A stretch of DNA of 58,757 bases from Acidiferrobacteraceae bacterium. GTDB taxonomy: Bacteria; Pseudomonadota; Gammaproteobacteria; Acidiferrobacterales; SZUA-150. The position numbers were made by a program, and so were the translations under genes. The notes under the pieces were generated by a model. It was not told the DNA's origin and did not search any database. It worked only from the letters and a program-made list of their open reading frames with translations. The stretch lies in contig QIGL01000099.1 in assembly GCA_003228915.1 (NCBI GenBank), positions 1 to 58,757 of the forward strand, given 5' to 3'. Of the stretch, positions 1 to 9,708 are shown piece by piece; the stretch's first letter is position 1, and the number at the start of each line of letters is the position of its first letter.

Positions 1-25
1 AGTAGTGTGGTCCACTTGTCTGACT

Positions 26-574
26 CTAAAACCAGAACCTTGGGTAATGCCGCTTCGGGTTACCAGACAAGTTATTTACCACTAGCGCAACAATTAACAT
101 AATAAAAACTCCCGAGGCTATTGGCGTAACTACAAACAGGTAACCGGTATTATGCACTTCAGCACTGCCTATCACGGCTATCAGGGCGGTCGCCCCGCCT
201 GGCGGGTGTATCGTGCGGGTGAAATGCATTGCCACAACTGATAGGGAAACTGCTAGCGCACCCATTAATGCCACATCGAGCGCTAAAAACTGGTACACCG
301 TTACACCAATCGCAGCAGAAATAATATGCCCGCCAATCAAATTACGTGGTTGCGCATACTCAACCTGTGGCGCACCGTATATCAGAACTGCCGAGGCCCC
401 AAACGATCCCACCAAAAATAAACTATCCAGTAAATTAGTGTTTGTTATTCTGCTCATTGTGGAGACGAGATAAATGCCAATAAACGCACCCAGCCAGGAC
501 CACGCGATTTTACTCAGTGGTTTTCGCGGCGGGCAAACCTCGCTACCATTCATTTTTCTCAAAAAACGTCGCAT
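26..574 (-). CDS. HPP family integral membrane protein
   Basis: A 182-residue protein with about four or five hydrophobic segments and the family signature HPPGGATAL at residues 123-131. A second family-like stretch, QPRNLIGGH, lies at residues 75-83. HPP proteins are short inner-membrane proteins; plant and cyanobacterial members have been linked to nitrite transport, but most bacterial ones have no assigned substrate. The gene is co-directional with sulP but separated from it by about 270 bp, so co-transcription is uncertain. The ATG at 574 is a plausible start, followed by a charged cytoplasmic N-terminus. The family is clear; the substrate is not. Confidence 0.88.
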   Translation of the reverse strand: MRRFLRKMNGSEVCPPRKPLSKIAWSWLGAFIGIYLVSTMSRITNTNLLDSLFLVGSFGASAVLIYGAPQVEYAQPRNLIGGHIISAAIGVTVYQFLALDVALMGALAVSLSVVAMHFTRTIHPPGGATALIAVIGSAEVHNTGYLFVVTPIASGVFIMLIVALVVNNLSGNPKRHYPRFWF

Positions 575-844
575 CGTGTTCCAGTCTATAATTTACATAA
601 TCGATAAAAATTAATGTGCCGGGCAAAACATAAGCAGCCGACTCACCCTATATTATAGTCTCAACTTAAAGCCTTCGTCGGTTTTTTTCTAATTTTTATG
701 ACAAAAATCTATTAAATTCTCATAACAACCCCGGGCAACGAGATGTTTCAATATAATTAACCGTTGTTCTAATAAAAACGGCCTGACATTTGCAGTAAAT
801 ATTGGATGGCTGGTGATTACGGGAAAGTAATGCCGGCATTCCTG

Positions 845-2572
845 TTAACATTCTTTAAATATTTGTGCGTTACAGGTTTTGCATACATCCTTGTCTAATT
901 TCCTGTATATAGACGCAATCGCATGTGTTTTTGAATCAAAGAAGTGATCGTTGCCTATTTGTTTTATAAAACAGGATTTGGCAGCAAACTCATATACAGA
1001 CGCCTTTAATCCGACAAAATACAAACCGCCATTTAGTTTCTTGAGACGATTATTTTCTGACACCAGGCCCTCGGCACCGGCAAGATCTATAAAATTTATC
1101 CCACTGCCTACAATCAATATATGATTTATTCTTTCATTATCTGTTATTTTTGCGATCCGATTTTGGATATGATTAATTGATCCAAAATAGATAGACATAT
1201 CTATCCTGATGATTTTTAGTTGCGGACACTGCTTTAACGGTTTTTTGTTTATATTTATAAACTTTCTTGATTTGCCATCTGGAGAGGTATCCAGTGAAAG
1301 CGTAGGGATGGCTGGCGTTGATGTTTTTGCCAAAAATAAAACGAGTGACAGAATCACACCCAGGTAAATAGCAAACTCCAGTTCAAGAAACAGGGTGGCA
1401 AAAAATGTTGTCAGTAAAATTGCAGATTCGGATTTACTGAATCTTATAACCTGGGCAATATGACGGGAGTCAATTAAATTATAGGCAACTAAAAGAATCA
1501 CGCCGCCCATTGAAGCAATAGGAAGATAAGCGGTTAATGGTGCAATCAGCAATACGATACCCATCAAGATAATGGCTGCAAAAATAGCTGACAACGGTGT
1601 TTTGGCCCCCGCTGCATAATTTATCCCGGAACGTGTGAAAGAACCGGAGCCCGCATAACTGGAAAAAAAACTGCCAAAAATATTAGACATGCCTTGTCCG
1701 ATAAACTCCTGGTTCGAGTTTATTCTCTGGCTGGATTTAGATGCCACGGCACGGCTAATTGATACGGCCTCAATCAAGCCCAGCAAGGCGACAGCAAAAG
1801 CTTCGGATGCCAGTGACTTGATCGTGGTAACTGAAAAATCAGGCATTGAGAGTGGTGGTAAATGGGCAGGTATCTCGCCTACCAGAGTTATGTCTGTGGT
1901 AAAGGTTTTTAAATAAATAGCGATAACACTGCCAGCAATCATGCCAATCAGGAGATTGGGTGCTTTTGGAATATATTTTTTTGACAAAAGTGCAGTCACA
2001 AGGGTGACTAACGCAATAATAATCAGGTAAATATTTAAATCATTTATTCGCGAATATAAATCAATCCACGTATGCAGGAATGACTCTCCTTTTGGTACAA
2101 AAATGCCAGTGATATGTTTGAGCTGACTGGTGGCAATCAGGATCGCGGCGCCAGCAGTAAACCCGATCACCACCGTGTGCGAAACGAAATTAACCAGTGC
2201 GCCCAGGCGCGCAAGACCAAAAGCAAGTTGGTACACCCCGGCCAAAAAAGTAAGCGTCAGTGCCATGGAGACAAATTCCGGTGTACCCGTATCAGCGTGA
2301 TGACTCACTGCCGCAAAGACAACAATTGAGATAGCCGTGGTTGGGCCAGACACCAGGTGATTTGAAGAACCAAATAACGCAGCAATAATCGGTGTCACCA
2401 TGGCCGTATACAGGCCATATTCCGGTGGCAAGCCGGCTATGGTTGCAAAAGCAACGCCCTGGGGCAGCACGATCACCGCGCCCGTTAATCCTGCCAGTAA
2501 ATCAGCTTTTAAACTTTCCCTGGTAATCAGTTTGGACCAGGCGAGGAAAGGGAATATCGATACTAGTTTCAT
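845..2572 (-). CDS. SulP family anion transporter with STAS domain
   Basis: A 575-residue protein of usual SulP length. The N-terminal half carries the SulP motif region (VLPQGVAFATIAGLPPEYGL, about residues 36-55) and ten or more membrane segments. The C-terminus from about residue 440 is a cytoplasmic STAS domain. SulP proteins move sulfate, bicarbonate or other anions, often coupled to Na+ or H+. It begins 3 bp after the lysR stop, so the two are almost certainly one transcript. The neighbouring SLC13 permease and NhaD antiporter suggest a sodium-linked anion system. Whether the substrate is sulfate or bicarbonate cannot be read from the sequence. The tail is Cys-rich (CKTC, final C). Confidence 0.93.
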   Translation of the reverse strand: MKLVSIFPFLAWSKLITRESLKADLLAGLTGAVIVLPQGVAFATIAGLPPEYGLYTAMVTPIIAALFGSSNHLVSGPTTAISIVVFAAVSHHADTGTPEFVSMALTLTFLAGVYQLAFGLARLGALVNFVSHTVVIGFTAGAAILIATSQLKHITGIFVPKGESFLHTWIDLYSRINDLNIYLIIIALVTLVTALLSKKYIPKAPNLLIGMIAGSVIAIYLKTFTTDITLVGEIPAHLPPLSMPDFSVTTIKSLASEAFAVALLGLIEAVSISRAVASKSSQRINSNQEFIGQGMSNIFGSFFSSYAGSGSFTRSGINYAAGAKTPLSAIFAAIILMGIVLLIAPLTAYLPIASMGGVILLVAYNLIDSRHIAQVIRFSKSESAILLTTFFATLFLELEFAIYLGVILSLVLFLAKTSTPAIPTLSLDTSPDGKSRKFININKKPLKQCPQLKIIRIDMSIYFGSINHIQNRIAKITDNERINHILIVGSGINFIDLAGAEGLVSENNRLKKLNGGLYFVGLKASVYEFAAKSCFIKQIGNDHFFDSKTHAIASIYRKLDKDVCKTCNAQIFKEC

Positions 2573-2575
2573 GTG

Positions 2576-3538
2576 TTACCTGTAACTTTCGTTAGTGACT
2601 TTAATAGAATGGGTCGTAACCATGCCCGAACTTTTAGCATGGGCGGTCTCACGCAATAGCTGGATAAAAGCCTCGGCTACCGGGTTATTCAGGTTCAGGC
2701 GGCTAAGGGCAATCCATAGTGTTCGCTTGATGCGCAACCCCTGAATTTTGATATGAAAAAGTGTGCCATTGGCCAACGCTTCGGCCACGGCAAAGTGGGG
2801 CAGGAAACTAACATGTTTGCCGCGCTCAAGCATCTCAACAATGGTATCGGTACTGCCCACTTCCATGGCAATGGGGATTTGATTAATGCCAATGTCTGTC
2901 AGGGCCTTACCCAGCGTAGTGCGCATAGAGGCTTTTGCCTCGCGCAGCACATACTTGAGGTTGGTTAGCTCGGTAACCGGTAACAAGTCGCTGCCCCAAA
3001 GCGGATGCCCGGGCCCACAAACCAGCACCAGTTCATCATCCAGCCATTTTTGCACCAGGATATCCGGGTGATCAGGCTCTTGCTCAAGTAATGCCAGGTC
3101 AGACAGGCCCGTGGCCAGGCGGGTCTGGATACGGCGAGAATAACCCATACGGCTTTGTATCTGGTATTCGGGCCAGGCCTCGGCAAAACGAAGCAACTGG
3201 TCTGGTAATAAATGTTCGCCAATGGCAAAGGTTACTTCCAGGCGCAGCCGATTTTGCCCAGCTCGTAACTGCTGCAAGTCGTCCACCAGGGAAGTTTGAT
3301 GATCCAGCACTAACCTGGCATATTCGTAAACCCGCTTGCCTGCTGGAGTCAGCTCCAGGCGTCGGCCTTCTCTTCGCATTAATATCACGCCATAACAACC
3401 GTCCAACCCCCGCAAGCGTTTGGTGATAGCTGGCTGCCCAATATGCAAAGCACGGCCAGCCTCTTCCACCCCGCCCAGCTCTACCACGGCTTTAAGTGCA
3501 GAAAGCCCCTTCAAATCCGGTAAGTGTCTATATTCCAT
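2576..3538 (-). CDS. LysR family transcriptional regulator
   Basis: A 320-residue regulator. Residues about 8-67 form the winged helix-turn-helix (GGVEEAGRALHIGQPAITKRL), followed by a LysR substrate-binding domain. It lies upstream of sulP on the same strand with a 3-bp gap, and is divergent from the SLC13-nhaD pair. This is the standard LysR layout for control of both flanking transcripts. A TTCCA-N3-TGGAA palindrome overlaps its own ATG, which suggests autoregulation, and a second copy lies upstream of the divergent permease. The effector is unknown; a link to anion or inorganic carbon supply is only inferred from its neighbours. Confidence 0.92.
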   Translation of the reverse strand: MEYRHLPDLKGLSALKAVVELGGVEEAGRALHIGQPAITKRLRGLDGCYGVILMRREGRRLELTPAGKRVYEYARLVLDHQTSLVDDLQQLRAGQNRLRLEVTFAIGEHLLPDQLLRFAEAWPEYQIQSRMGYSRRIQTRLATGLSDLALLEQEPDHPDILVQKWLDDELVLVCGPGHPLWGSDLLPVTELTNLKYVLREAKASMRTTLGKALTDIGINQIPIAMEVGSTDTIVEMLERGKHVSFLPHFAVAEALANGTLFHIKIQGLRIKRTLWIALSRLNLNNPVAEAFIQLLRETAHAKSSGMVTTHSIKVTNESYR

Positions 3539-3546
3539 ATTGGAAT
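3532..3546. promoter_or_regulatory. Candidate LysR operator overlapping the lysR start
   Basis: Perfect palindrome ATTCCATATTGGAAT covering the lysR start codon (CAT at 3536-3538). The same TTCCA-N3-TGGAA core followed by TATT recurs at 3661-3677. The position fits repression of lysR by its own product. The assignment to LysR is inferred. Confidence 0.5.
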
Positions 3547-3660
3547 ATTATAATGTTTCAATTCATTTGAAAAGCCCTTCTCAAACTGGTACTTTGCCGC
3601 TACTTTGGGGCACAATTGTGTTCCATTTATTTTTTCACGTTAGTGCCCAGCCAATATTAT

Positions 3661-3677
3661 TTCCAATTTGGAATATT
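3661..3677. promoter_or_regulatory. Candidate LysR operator upstream of the SLC13 permease
   Basis: TTCCAATTTGGAATATT, the second TTCCA-N3-TGGAA palindrome of the lysR/SLC13 intergenic region, about 100 bp before the permease start. A lone TTCCA half-site lies near 3621. Two spaced sites in a divergent promoter are typical of LysR control. Confidence 0.5.
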
Positions 3678-3772
3678 CTAGCTGATAACACAGCCAGCAC
3701 CGAGCTGACTGCTATTCTCGTGCTGACACATTTAAAAAAATTTTTGTTAATTTAATTTCGGGAGATTCCAAA

Positions 3773-5761
3773 GTGATTGCATTGGCTGACGAAGAACAAA
3801 CCCATTCGCAGTTTAAAAAACCGTCATTTGTCCAATATATCGGATTCGGGTTTTTTGCCTTGCTTGCCGCTTATGTCGCCTCTGTGGTGCCCACCCCGGA
3901 AATCGCCTGGGTTAGTGCCATCCTGATATTAACCATTTATTTGTTTGCATTCGAAGTAGTGGGTGTCGATGTGGCCGCCGTCTCTATTATGGTGTTGTTG
4001 GGCCTGACCTCATTACTGGCCCCGGTGATGGGCCTCGAGCAAGGCCTGGTGGACACTAATCACTTGTTTGATGGTTTTGGCTCCAATGCGGTCATGTCCA
4101 TTATCGCGGTGATGATTATTGGCACGGGGCTGGATAAAACCGGCCTCATGAGCAAAGTCGCCGCCTTTATACTGAAAGTAGGTGGCACCACCGAACGCCG
4201 AATAATCCCGATTATTTCCGCCACTGTTGGCATCATTTCTTCCTTTATGCAAAACGTAGGCGCGGCTGCGCTGTTCCTGCCGGTGGTATCACGTATTTCT
4301 GCACGCTCGGGCCTGCCCATGTCGCGCTTGCTAATGCCCATGGGTTTTACGGCCATTCTTGGTGGCACCATGACCATGGTTGGCTCGAGCCCGTTAATCC
4401 TGCTGAATGATTTAATCCTGACTTCAAATATGGCATTACCAGATGACCAGCAAATGGAGACCTGGAGTTTATTTTCAGTCACTCCCGTTGGCCTGGCGTT
4501 GATTACCACAGGCATTATTTATTTTGTCATCGCCGGTCGCTTCGTACTGCCAACCACCAAGAGTGAGAGCAGCACCAGTGGTACTGATCCCATGAAATAT
4601 TTTCATGATGTCTATGGTGCTGATTTTGCCATGCATGAACTGGTGGTAACCGACAACAGTGAATTAATTGGCAAACAGTTTGACGATGTAGAATCCATGT
4701 TTCGTGTTCGCGTCATTGCAACAAAATTACCCGGTGAAGGAAACAGGGTGGGGCCCGGCATGCTGGCGCGGGACGTTGATATCAGGGCTGGCATGGTCAT
4801 GGGCGTAGTAGCGGATCCCAAAAGTCTCGAAAAGTTTGTCGACGTGTTCAGCCTGAAAAAACGCGACATCATTCGAACTTTTGTTGATGATCTTTCAGCC
4901 ACCAAGGCAGGTATTGCCGAGGTGTTGATACCACCTGGCTCAAAACTCATTGGTCAAAGTGCCCGCGATATCTGGATGCGCAAGACTTATGGTCTGGCCA
5001 TGATCGGCCTGCACAGGAATGGCGAGACAATGCGCGAAGGCGACGATATCCGTAACATGCCCTTGCAGGCAGGCGATACCCTGGTAGTACACACCCCATG
5101 GAATGTGCTCGAACGTATTGAAAAAGATCGTAATTTTGTCGTGATCACCACTGAGTACCCCAAGGAAGAACAACTCAGACCGGAAAAACTGAACTGGGCA
5201 GGGCTGTTCTTTGCTATCGCACTGGGATTGGTGCTTTTTACAGATTTACGTTTGTCCGTTTCCCTGCTCACCGGTGCCGTGGGTATGGTTTTATCCAGGG
5301 TGCTCACTATCGAAGAAGCCTATGATGCCGTTAGCTGGAAAACCGTGTTCCTGCTGGCTTCACTCATCCCGCTGGGAATGGCGGTTGAATCAACGGGCAC
5401 AGCCAAATGGATCGCCGAACAAGTATTGTCTGTGCTTGGTGACTCACCAATCTGGGTGATCCAGGCAGCGGTGGCGGTATTGGCTACTTTTTTCACCCTG
5501 GTGATGTCTAACGTAGGCGCGACGGTATTACTGGTACCACTGGCAGTTAATATTGCTTTGGGCGTGGGTGCCAGCCCGGCGGTGTTTGCCCTGACTGTGG
5601 CCCTGGCAACTTCCAACTCTTTCCTGATCCCGACTCACCAGGTCAACGCCCTGATCATGGGGCCAGGTGGTTATCGCGTACCTGATTTTATTCGTGCCGG
5701 TGGTATTATGACTATCCTGTTCCTGGTGGTCATGATGGTGATGATGAACCTGATCTTTTAA
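3773..5761 (+). CDS. SLC13 family permease with two RCK_C (TrkA-C) domains
   Basis: A 662-residue permease starting at GTG, with a GGGAGA ribosome-binding sequence about 8 bases upstream. Architecture: N-terminal membrane block (residues 1-265), two cytoplasmic TrkA-C-type regulatory domains (about 280-365 and 378-460; each has a GxxLIGxx-like core), then a C-terminal membrane block. This is the bacterial SLC13/DASS-like arrangement, seen in Na+-coupled sulfate, dicarboxylate and related anion transporters. It is divergent from lysR-sulP and 22 bp upstream of nhaD, so probably in an operon with the Na+/H+ antiporter. The substrate is unproven. Confidence 0.9.
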   Translation: MIALADEEQTHSQFKKPSFVQYIGFGFFALLAAYVASVVPTPEIAWVSAILILTIYLFAFEVVGVDVAAVSIMVLLGLTSLLAPVMGLEQGLVDTNHLFDGFGSNAVMSIIAVMIIGTGLDKTGLMSKVAAFILKVGGTTERRIIPIISATVGIISSFMQNVGAAALFLPVVSRISARSGLPMSRLLMPMGFTAILGGTMTMVGSSPLILLNDLILTSNMALPDDQQMETWSLFSVTPVGLALITTGIIYFVIAGRFVLPTTKSESSTSGTDPMKYFHDVYGADFAMHELVVTDNSELIGKQFDDVESMFRVRVIATKLPGEGNRVGPGMLARDVDIRAGMVMGVVADPKSLEKFVDVFSLKKRDIIRTFVDDLSATKAGIAEVLIPPGSKLIGQSARDIWMRKTYGLAMIGLHRNGETMREGDDIRNMPLQAGDTLVVHTPWNVLERIEKDRNFVVITTEYPKEEQLRPEKLNWAGLFFAIALGLVLFTDLRLSVSLLTGAVGMVLSRVLTIEEAYDAVSWKTVFLLASLIPLGMAVESTGTAKWIAEQVLSVLGDSPIWVIQAAVAVLATFFTLVMSNVGATVLLVPLAVNIALGVGASPAVFALTVALATSNSFLIPTHQVNALIMGPGGYRVPDFIRAGGIMTILFLVVMMVMMNLIF

Positions 5762-5783
5762 AACGCCTTTAATAAAATAATAA

Positions 5784-7226
5784 ATGATGAACATTTTTAC
5801 TATAGCGTTAGCTAGTGCGTTAACGATATCCGGCCTTTTTATTCCGGAGCTGGCGTTTGCTAGCGAGTCTGGCAGTAAAACCCTGGACCTGACACAACAC
5901 GCTGTCGGTTACTGGGCCATTGCCATATTCGTGCTGGCCTATGTGCTCGTGATGGCTGAAGAGTTCACACATTTACGAAAATCCAAGCCGGTGATTATTG
6001 CCGCCGGTTTGATCTGGGGCATGATTGGTTATGTATATTCTGCAAATGGCCTGACCCATGAGGCGGAAAATGCAGTCCGCCATAATTTACTGGAATACGC
6101 CGAGTTGATGTTATTCCTGCTCGTGGCCATGACTTACATCAATGCCATGCAGGAACGACGCGTGTTTGATGCCTTACGCGCCTGGCTGATTCGTAAAGGT
6201 TTTGGTTTTCGCCAGCTCTTCTGGTTAACAGGAATTTTGGCATTCTTTATTTCACCGGTTGCTGACAACCTGACGACTGCGCTTTTGATGAGTGCCGTTG
6301 TCCTGGCCGTGGGCGGTGATAATAAAAAATTTATTGGTCTGGCCAGTATTAATATCGTCGTTGCTGCCAATGCCGGCGGTGCCTTTAGTCCTTTTGGCGA
6401 CATTACAACCCTGATGGTCTGGCAAAAAGGTATTGTTGATTTCTGGGCCTTTTTTGCCTTGTTTGTTCCGTCATTGGTTAACTTTCTCGTGCCTGCTGCA
6501 ATTATGCATTTTGCAGTGCCTGATGAACACCCGCAGGCAGGAAACGAAATAATTGAACTGCGCCCTGGTGCGATTGGTATCATAATTTTATTTTTACTGA
6601 CAATCATTACAGCCGTTTCTTTTCACAACTTCCTGCACTTGCCGCCCGTGATCGGCATGTTAACCGGCCTGGGATATTTACAATTTTTTGGTTTTTATCT
6701 CAAGAAAAAAGCGGAACGTGTACTGCACGAGCATGACAAACATTCGGAAGCCGCCGAACGTGCTGGTAAATTGGGTGACGTTGTGCCCTTCGATATTTTT
6801 AACAAAATAGCCCGCGCCGAATGGGATACATTGTTATTCTTTTATGGTGTCGTGTTATCTGTGGGCGGTCTCGGATTTATTGGTTACCTGGCACTGTCAT
6901 CAGAAATAATGTATGCCCAATGGGGTGCAACCTATGCCAATGTAGTGATCGGCTTGTTGTCGGCCGTAATCGATAATATCCCGGTGATGTTTGCAGTACT
7001 GACCATGAACCCGGACATGTCTACCGGTCAATGGTTACTGGTAACACTCACCGCGGGCGTTGGCGGCAGCTTGTTATCTATTGGTTCTGCGGCAGGCGTG
7101 GCCTTAATGGGACAGGCCCGGGGCATGTATACTTTTTTCGGTCACCTGAAATGGACACCGGTTATTGCTCTGGGGTATGCCGCCAGTATTCTTGTCCACT
7201 TCTGGATCAATGCAAGTTATTTTTAG
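5784..7226 (+). CDS. nhaD: Na+/H+ antiporter NhaD
   Basis: A 480-residue NhaD-type antiporter. An N-terminal signal-like hydrophobic segment is followed by about twelve membrane segments. The family core SPVADNLTTALLMS (about residues 157-170) and the NAGGAFSPFGDITTLMVW region are intact, as is a second SAVIDNIPVMFA motif. NhaD expels Na+ in exchange for protons, mainly at alkaline pH and in marine or halophilic bacteria. It lies 22 bp after the SLC13 permease, so it may maintain the sodium gradient that drives the neighbouring anion carriers. Two successive ATG codons (5784, 5787) are possible starts. Confidence 0.93.
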   Translation: MMNIFTIALASALTISGLFIPELAFASESGSKTLDLTQHAVGYWAIAIFVLAYVLVMAEEFTHLRKSKPVIIAAGLIWGMIGYVYSANGLTHEAENAVRHNLLEYAELMLFLLVAMTYINAMQERRVFDALRAWLIRKGFGFRQLFWLTGILAFFISPVADNLTTALLMSAVVLAVGGDNKKFIGLASINIVVAANAGGAFSPFGDITTLMVWQKGIVDFWAFFALFVPSLVNFLVPAAIMHFAVPDEHPQAGNEIIELRPGAIGIIILFLLTIITAVSFHNFLHLPPVIGMLTGLGYLQFFGFYLKKKAERVLHEHDKHSEAAERAGKLGDVVPFDIFNKIARAEWDTLLFFYGVVLSVGGLGFIGYLALSSEIMYAQWGATYANVVIGLLSAVIDNIPVMFAVLTMNPDMSTGQWLLVTLTAGVGGSLLSIGSAAGVALMGQARGMYTFFGHLKWTPVIALGYAASILVHFWINASYF

Positions 7227-7589
7227 GTAGCTATATTTTATATACCTCAGGGAAATATCTGGACAAACAAGTGATTAATGTAATAAAGAATATTTTTCTC
7301 ACCATGGCCAATATCCTATCTTCTACTCATGAGGCCGAATTACTGTTGAAACAAAAAAAGACTGATGCTTTGTACGGTTTTTACCACAACCCTATGCGAT
7401 CAATTCCCCTGATACAGGCTTCTCATAAATAACCTCAAGATTCATATAAGTAATTTCTGGTTTCTATAAATACCCGGATAACACAGACTTGTATATCTCT
7501 TTAGTTCTAAAAAAATTTTCATGAATATAAGATGTGCTCTATAATCCCTTGTCCTGTTTATTTTCTATAATCTGAAATGGAGTTAGTTT
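7227..7589. other. Intergenic region between nhaD and the membrane sulfatase
   Basis: About 360 bp, AT-rich, with no convincing gene. An open frame running through part of it is out of frame with nhaD and matches no family I recognise. No clear terminator hairpin is visible after nhaD. Confidence 0.5.
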
Positions 7590-9545
7590 TTGCAAGTTTT
7601 TAACCATAAACAACAATCCAGAGTACTAAATCATTATTTCCTGGGCTCCTGGTTTGTCATGTTGTTTTTGATTTCAGGTTACCTGGCAGAAATAAACTGG
7701 GACAGCGGCTGGGCAATTACATTCTCCCTGGCAGTTTATTTTAGTTATGCCGCTATATATCTTTTACCAGCATATTTTCTCACGACCCTCTTCCATCGGC
7801 TACTGGTAAAGTTTCAATCATCAAGCCTGTCCCGAACCCAGACAATCCTGGTAAATAGTGTTGCGATTATCCTGGTAGTTTTTACGAATGTCCTCATTTA
7901 TGCCGATGGCACAGTATTTACAATTTTTGGTTTTCATTTGAATGGTTTTGTCTGGAACCTGGTAACAACGCCCGGCGGAATTGATTCAATGGGTGGCGGA
8001 GGTGCTTCCTATATATCTGTCGCGCTTATTTTAACTGGTATATTATTAACCCAGCTAGGATGGATGCTGGTATTAAATATCGGTTACGGTAAACGATTGG
8101 CTCACAGACATCATACCCCCCTGAAAATATATCGTTATCTAATGGTCGTATTTTTCATCCTGACATTAAGTGAACGGGCAAGTTATGTAATGGGCGATAT
8201 TTATGCTTATGGTCCAGTTTACACAACTGCCAGTGCTTTTCCATTTTATAAACAAACGAAATTCCGGACACTGGCGGACTGGTTAGACATAGAAGTCAAA
8301 AAACGCAATGAATTAAAGGCCTCGGTAGAAAGTGGTGTATTAAAGTATCCATTGCAACCGTTAAAAATTGAAGCCCCTGCAAAACCATTGAACATTATCT
8401 GGCTGGTTGCCGAGTCATTACGCTGGGATATGCTGGATAAATCTATAATGCCTGCATCCTGGTCATTCTCTAAAAAAGCACACCGTTTTACACGCCAATA
8501 CAGCGGCGGCATTGGCACGCGTATGGGCATGTTTTCGATGTTTTATGGGTTATATGGCCCCTACTGGAACCAGTTCCTGGCTGAGCGCCGCAGTCCAGTA
8601 TTGATAGACGTATTGAGAGAGCAGGATTACCAACTGGAAATGTTCACCAGTGCAAAATTTTCTTACCCGGAGTTTGATAAAACAATTTTCAGCCATATAC
8701 CGGAAAAGCACTTGCATCAGGATGCCCGGGGAGAACCACCGGAAAGAGACAGGATTAATATTGATCGCATGATATCTTTTATGGAGAATCGTGATAAGAA
8801 AAGACCATTTATGACGTTTATGTTTTTTGAGTCTACCCATGCACGTTACTACTACCCTGAGAAAAATAATATACGGGACGTAACACTTGATGAAATTAAT
8901 TACTTAACTATGTCACGGGAATCTCTCGCGAAAGATATCGATCAAATTAAAAATCGCTACATTAATGCATCACATTATGTAGATATTCAGATAGGACGAT
9001 TGTTGAATTATTTGAAAAAGAAAAAACTAATAGAGAATACAATTGTTATTATTACTGGTGATCACGGTGAAGAGTTTATGGAGAAAGGTCGCTGGGGACA
9101 TAATTCTGATTTTGTTGAGGAACAAATCCGGGCACCGCTTGTACTGTGGATACCTGGTAGCGGCTCAAGCGTAGTAGAAAGTATTTCCAGCCACATGGAT
9201 ATTATCCCGACCATCTTGCCCTGGCTGGGCGTCAAAAATGATGCATCTGATTATTCACAAGGCTATAACCTATTAGGTCAGGATAAACGACCTTATGCCG
9301 TTGTCAGTGACTGGGACAGGATCGCTTATATTGGACCAGAATATAAATATAGTATCCCCTATAAACGCGGCGCGCTTTATCACGAAAAAGTAAAGGACAA
9401 GAATGATAAAATCATAAGTGATGATGCGTTTTTCTTTGCGAAACACCAGCAGGATTTATTGAAAATTATTACGGGAATGAAGACCTTTCGTGCTGGTAAT
9501 TCCAAAAAAACATATACTAATAAAAATATATCGAATACAAAATGA
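7590..9545 (+). CDS. YejM/PbgA-like inner-membrane sulfatase-fold protein
   Basis: A 651-residue protein with an apparent TTG start; a TGGAG sequence lies about 8 bases upstream. Residues 1-220 hold five or six membrane segments with a DUF3413-like pattern, including FHLNGFVWNLV. From about residue 267 there is an alkaline phosphatase/sulfatase-fold domain (NIIWLVAESLRWDM, then GDHGEEF near 490). The YejM (PbgA/LapC) family has this architecture and governs LPS synthesis and outer-membrane lipid balance; related lipoteichoic acid synthase-type proteins transfer phosphoglycerol. Single gene with a strong hairpin terminator downstream. The family is clear; a regulatory rather than enzymatic role is inferred. 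Confidence 0.82.
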   Translation: MQVFNHKQQSRVLNHYFLGSWFVMLFLISGYLAEINWDSGWAITFSLAVYFSYAAIYLLPAYFLTTLFHRLLVKFQSSSLSRTQTILVNSVAIILVVFTNVLIYADGTVFTIFGFHLNGFVWNLVTTPGGIDSMGGGGASYISVALILTGILLTQLGWMLVLNIGYGKRLAHRHHTPLKIYRYLMVVFFILTLSERASYVMGDIYAYGPVYTTASAFPFYKQTKFRTLADWLDIEVKKRNELKASVESGVLKYPLQPLKIEAPAKPLNIIWLVAESLRWDMLDKSIMPASWSFSKKAHRFTRQYSGGIGTRMGMFSMFYGLYGPYWNQFLAERRSPVLIDVLREQDYQLEMFTSAKFSYPEFDKTIFSHIPEKHLHQDARGEPPERDRINIDRMISFMENRDKKRPFMTFMFFESTHARYYYPEKNNIRDVTLDEINYLTMSRESLAKDIDQIKNRYINASHYVDIQIGRLLNYLKKKKLIENTIVIITGDHGEEFMEKGRWGHNSDFVEEQIRAPLVLWIPGSGSSVVESISSHMDIIPTILPWLGVKNDASDYSQGYNLLGQDKRPYAVVSDWDRIAYIGPEYKYSIPYKRGALYHEKVKDKNDKIISDDAFFFAKHQQDLLKIITGMKTFRAGNSKKTYTNKNISNTK

Positions 9546-9645
9546 TATGCTAACAATTATGCAATCCTTTACCAGTCATTTTTCAGAACTGCTTATACAA
9601 ATTCTTGGCTACTAAAATAGTATTTCTGGCATTCATAGCGCTGGA

Positions 9646-9679
9646 AACAACAATGGGAGGCTAGCCTCCCATTGTTGTT
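9646..9679. terminator. Bidirectional hairpin terminator
   Basis: A 15-bp perfect inverted repeat (arms 9646-9660 and 9665-9679) around a CTAG loop, between the convergent sulfatase and RCC1-protein genes. A run of T follows on the plus strand (CTAACTTTTT). Confidence 0.8.
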
Positions 9680-9708
9680 GCTAACTTTTTAAAGATTGCT
9701 TATTCAGA

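Noticed and set aside
7031-7432. A 133-codon plus-strand open frame overlapping the nhaD end
   Set aside because: Its first half is nhaD read in another frame and its second half has no recognisable protein features.
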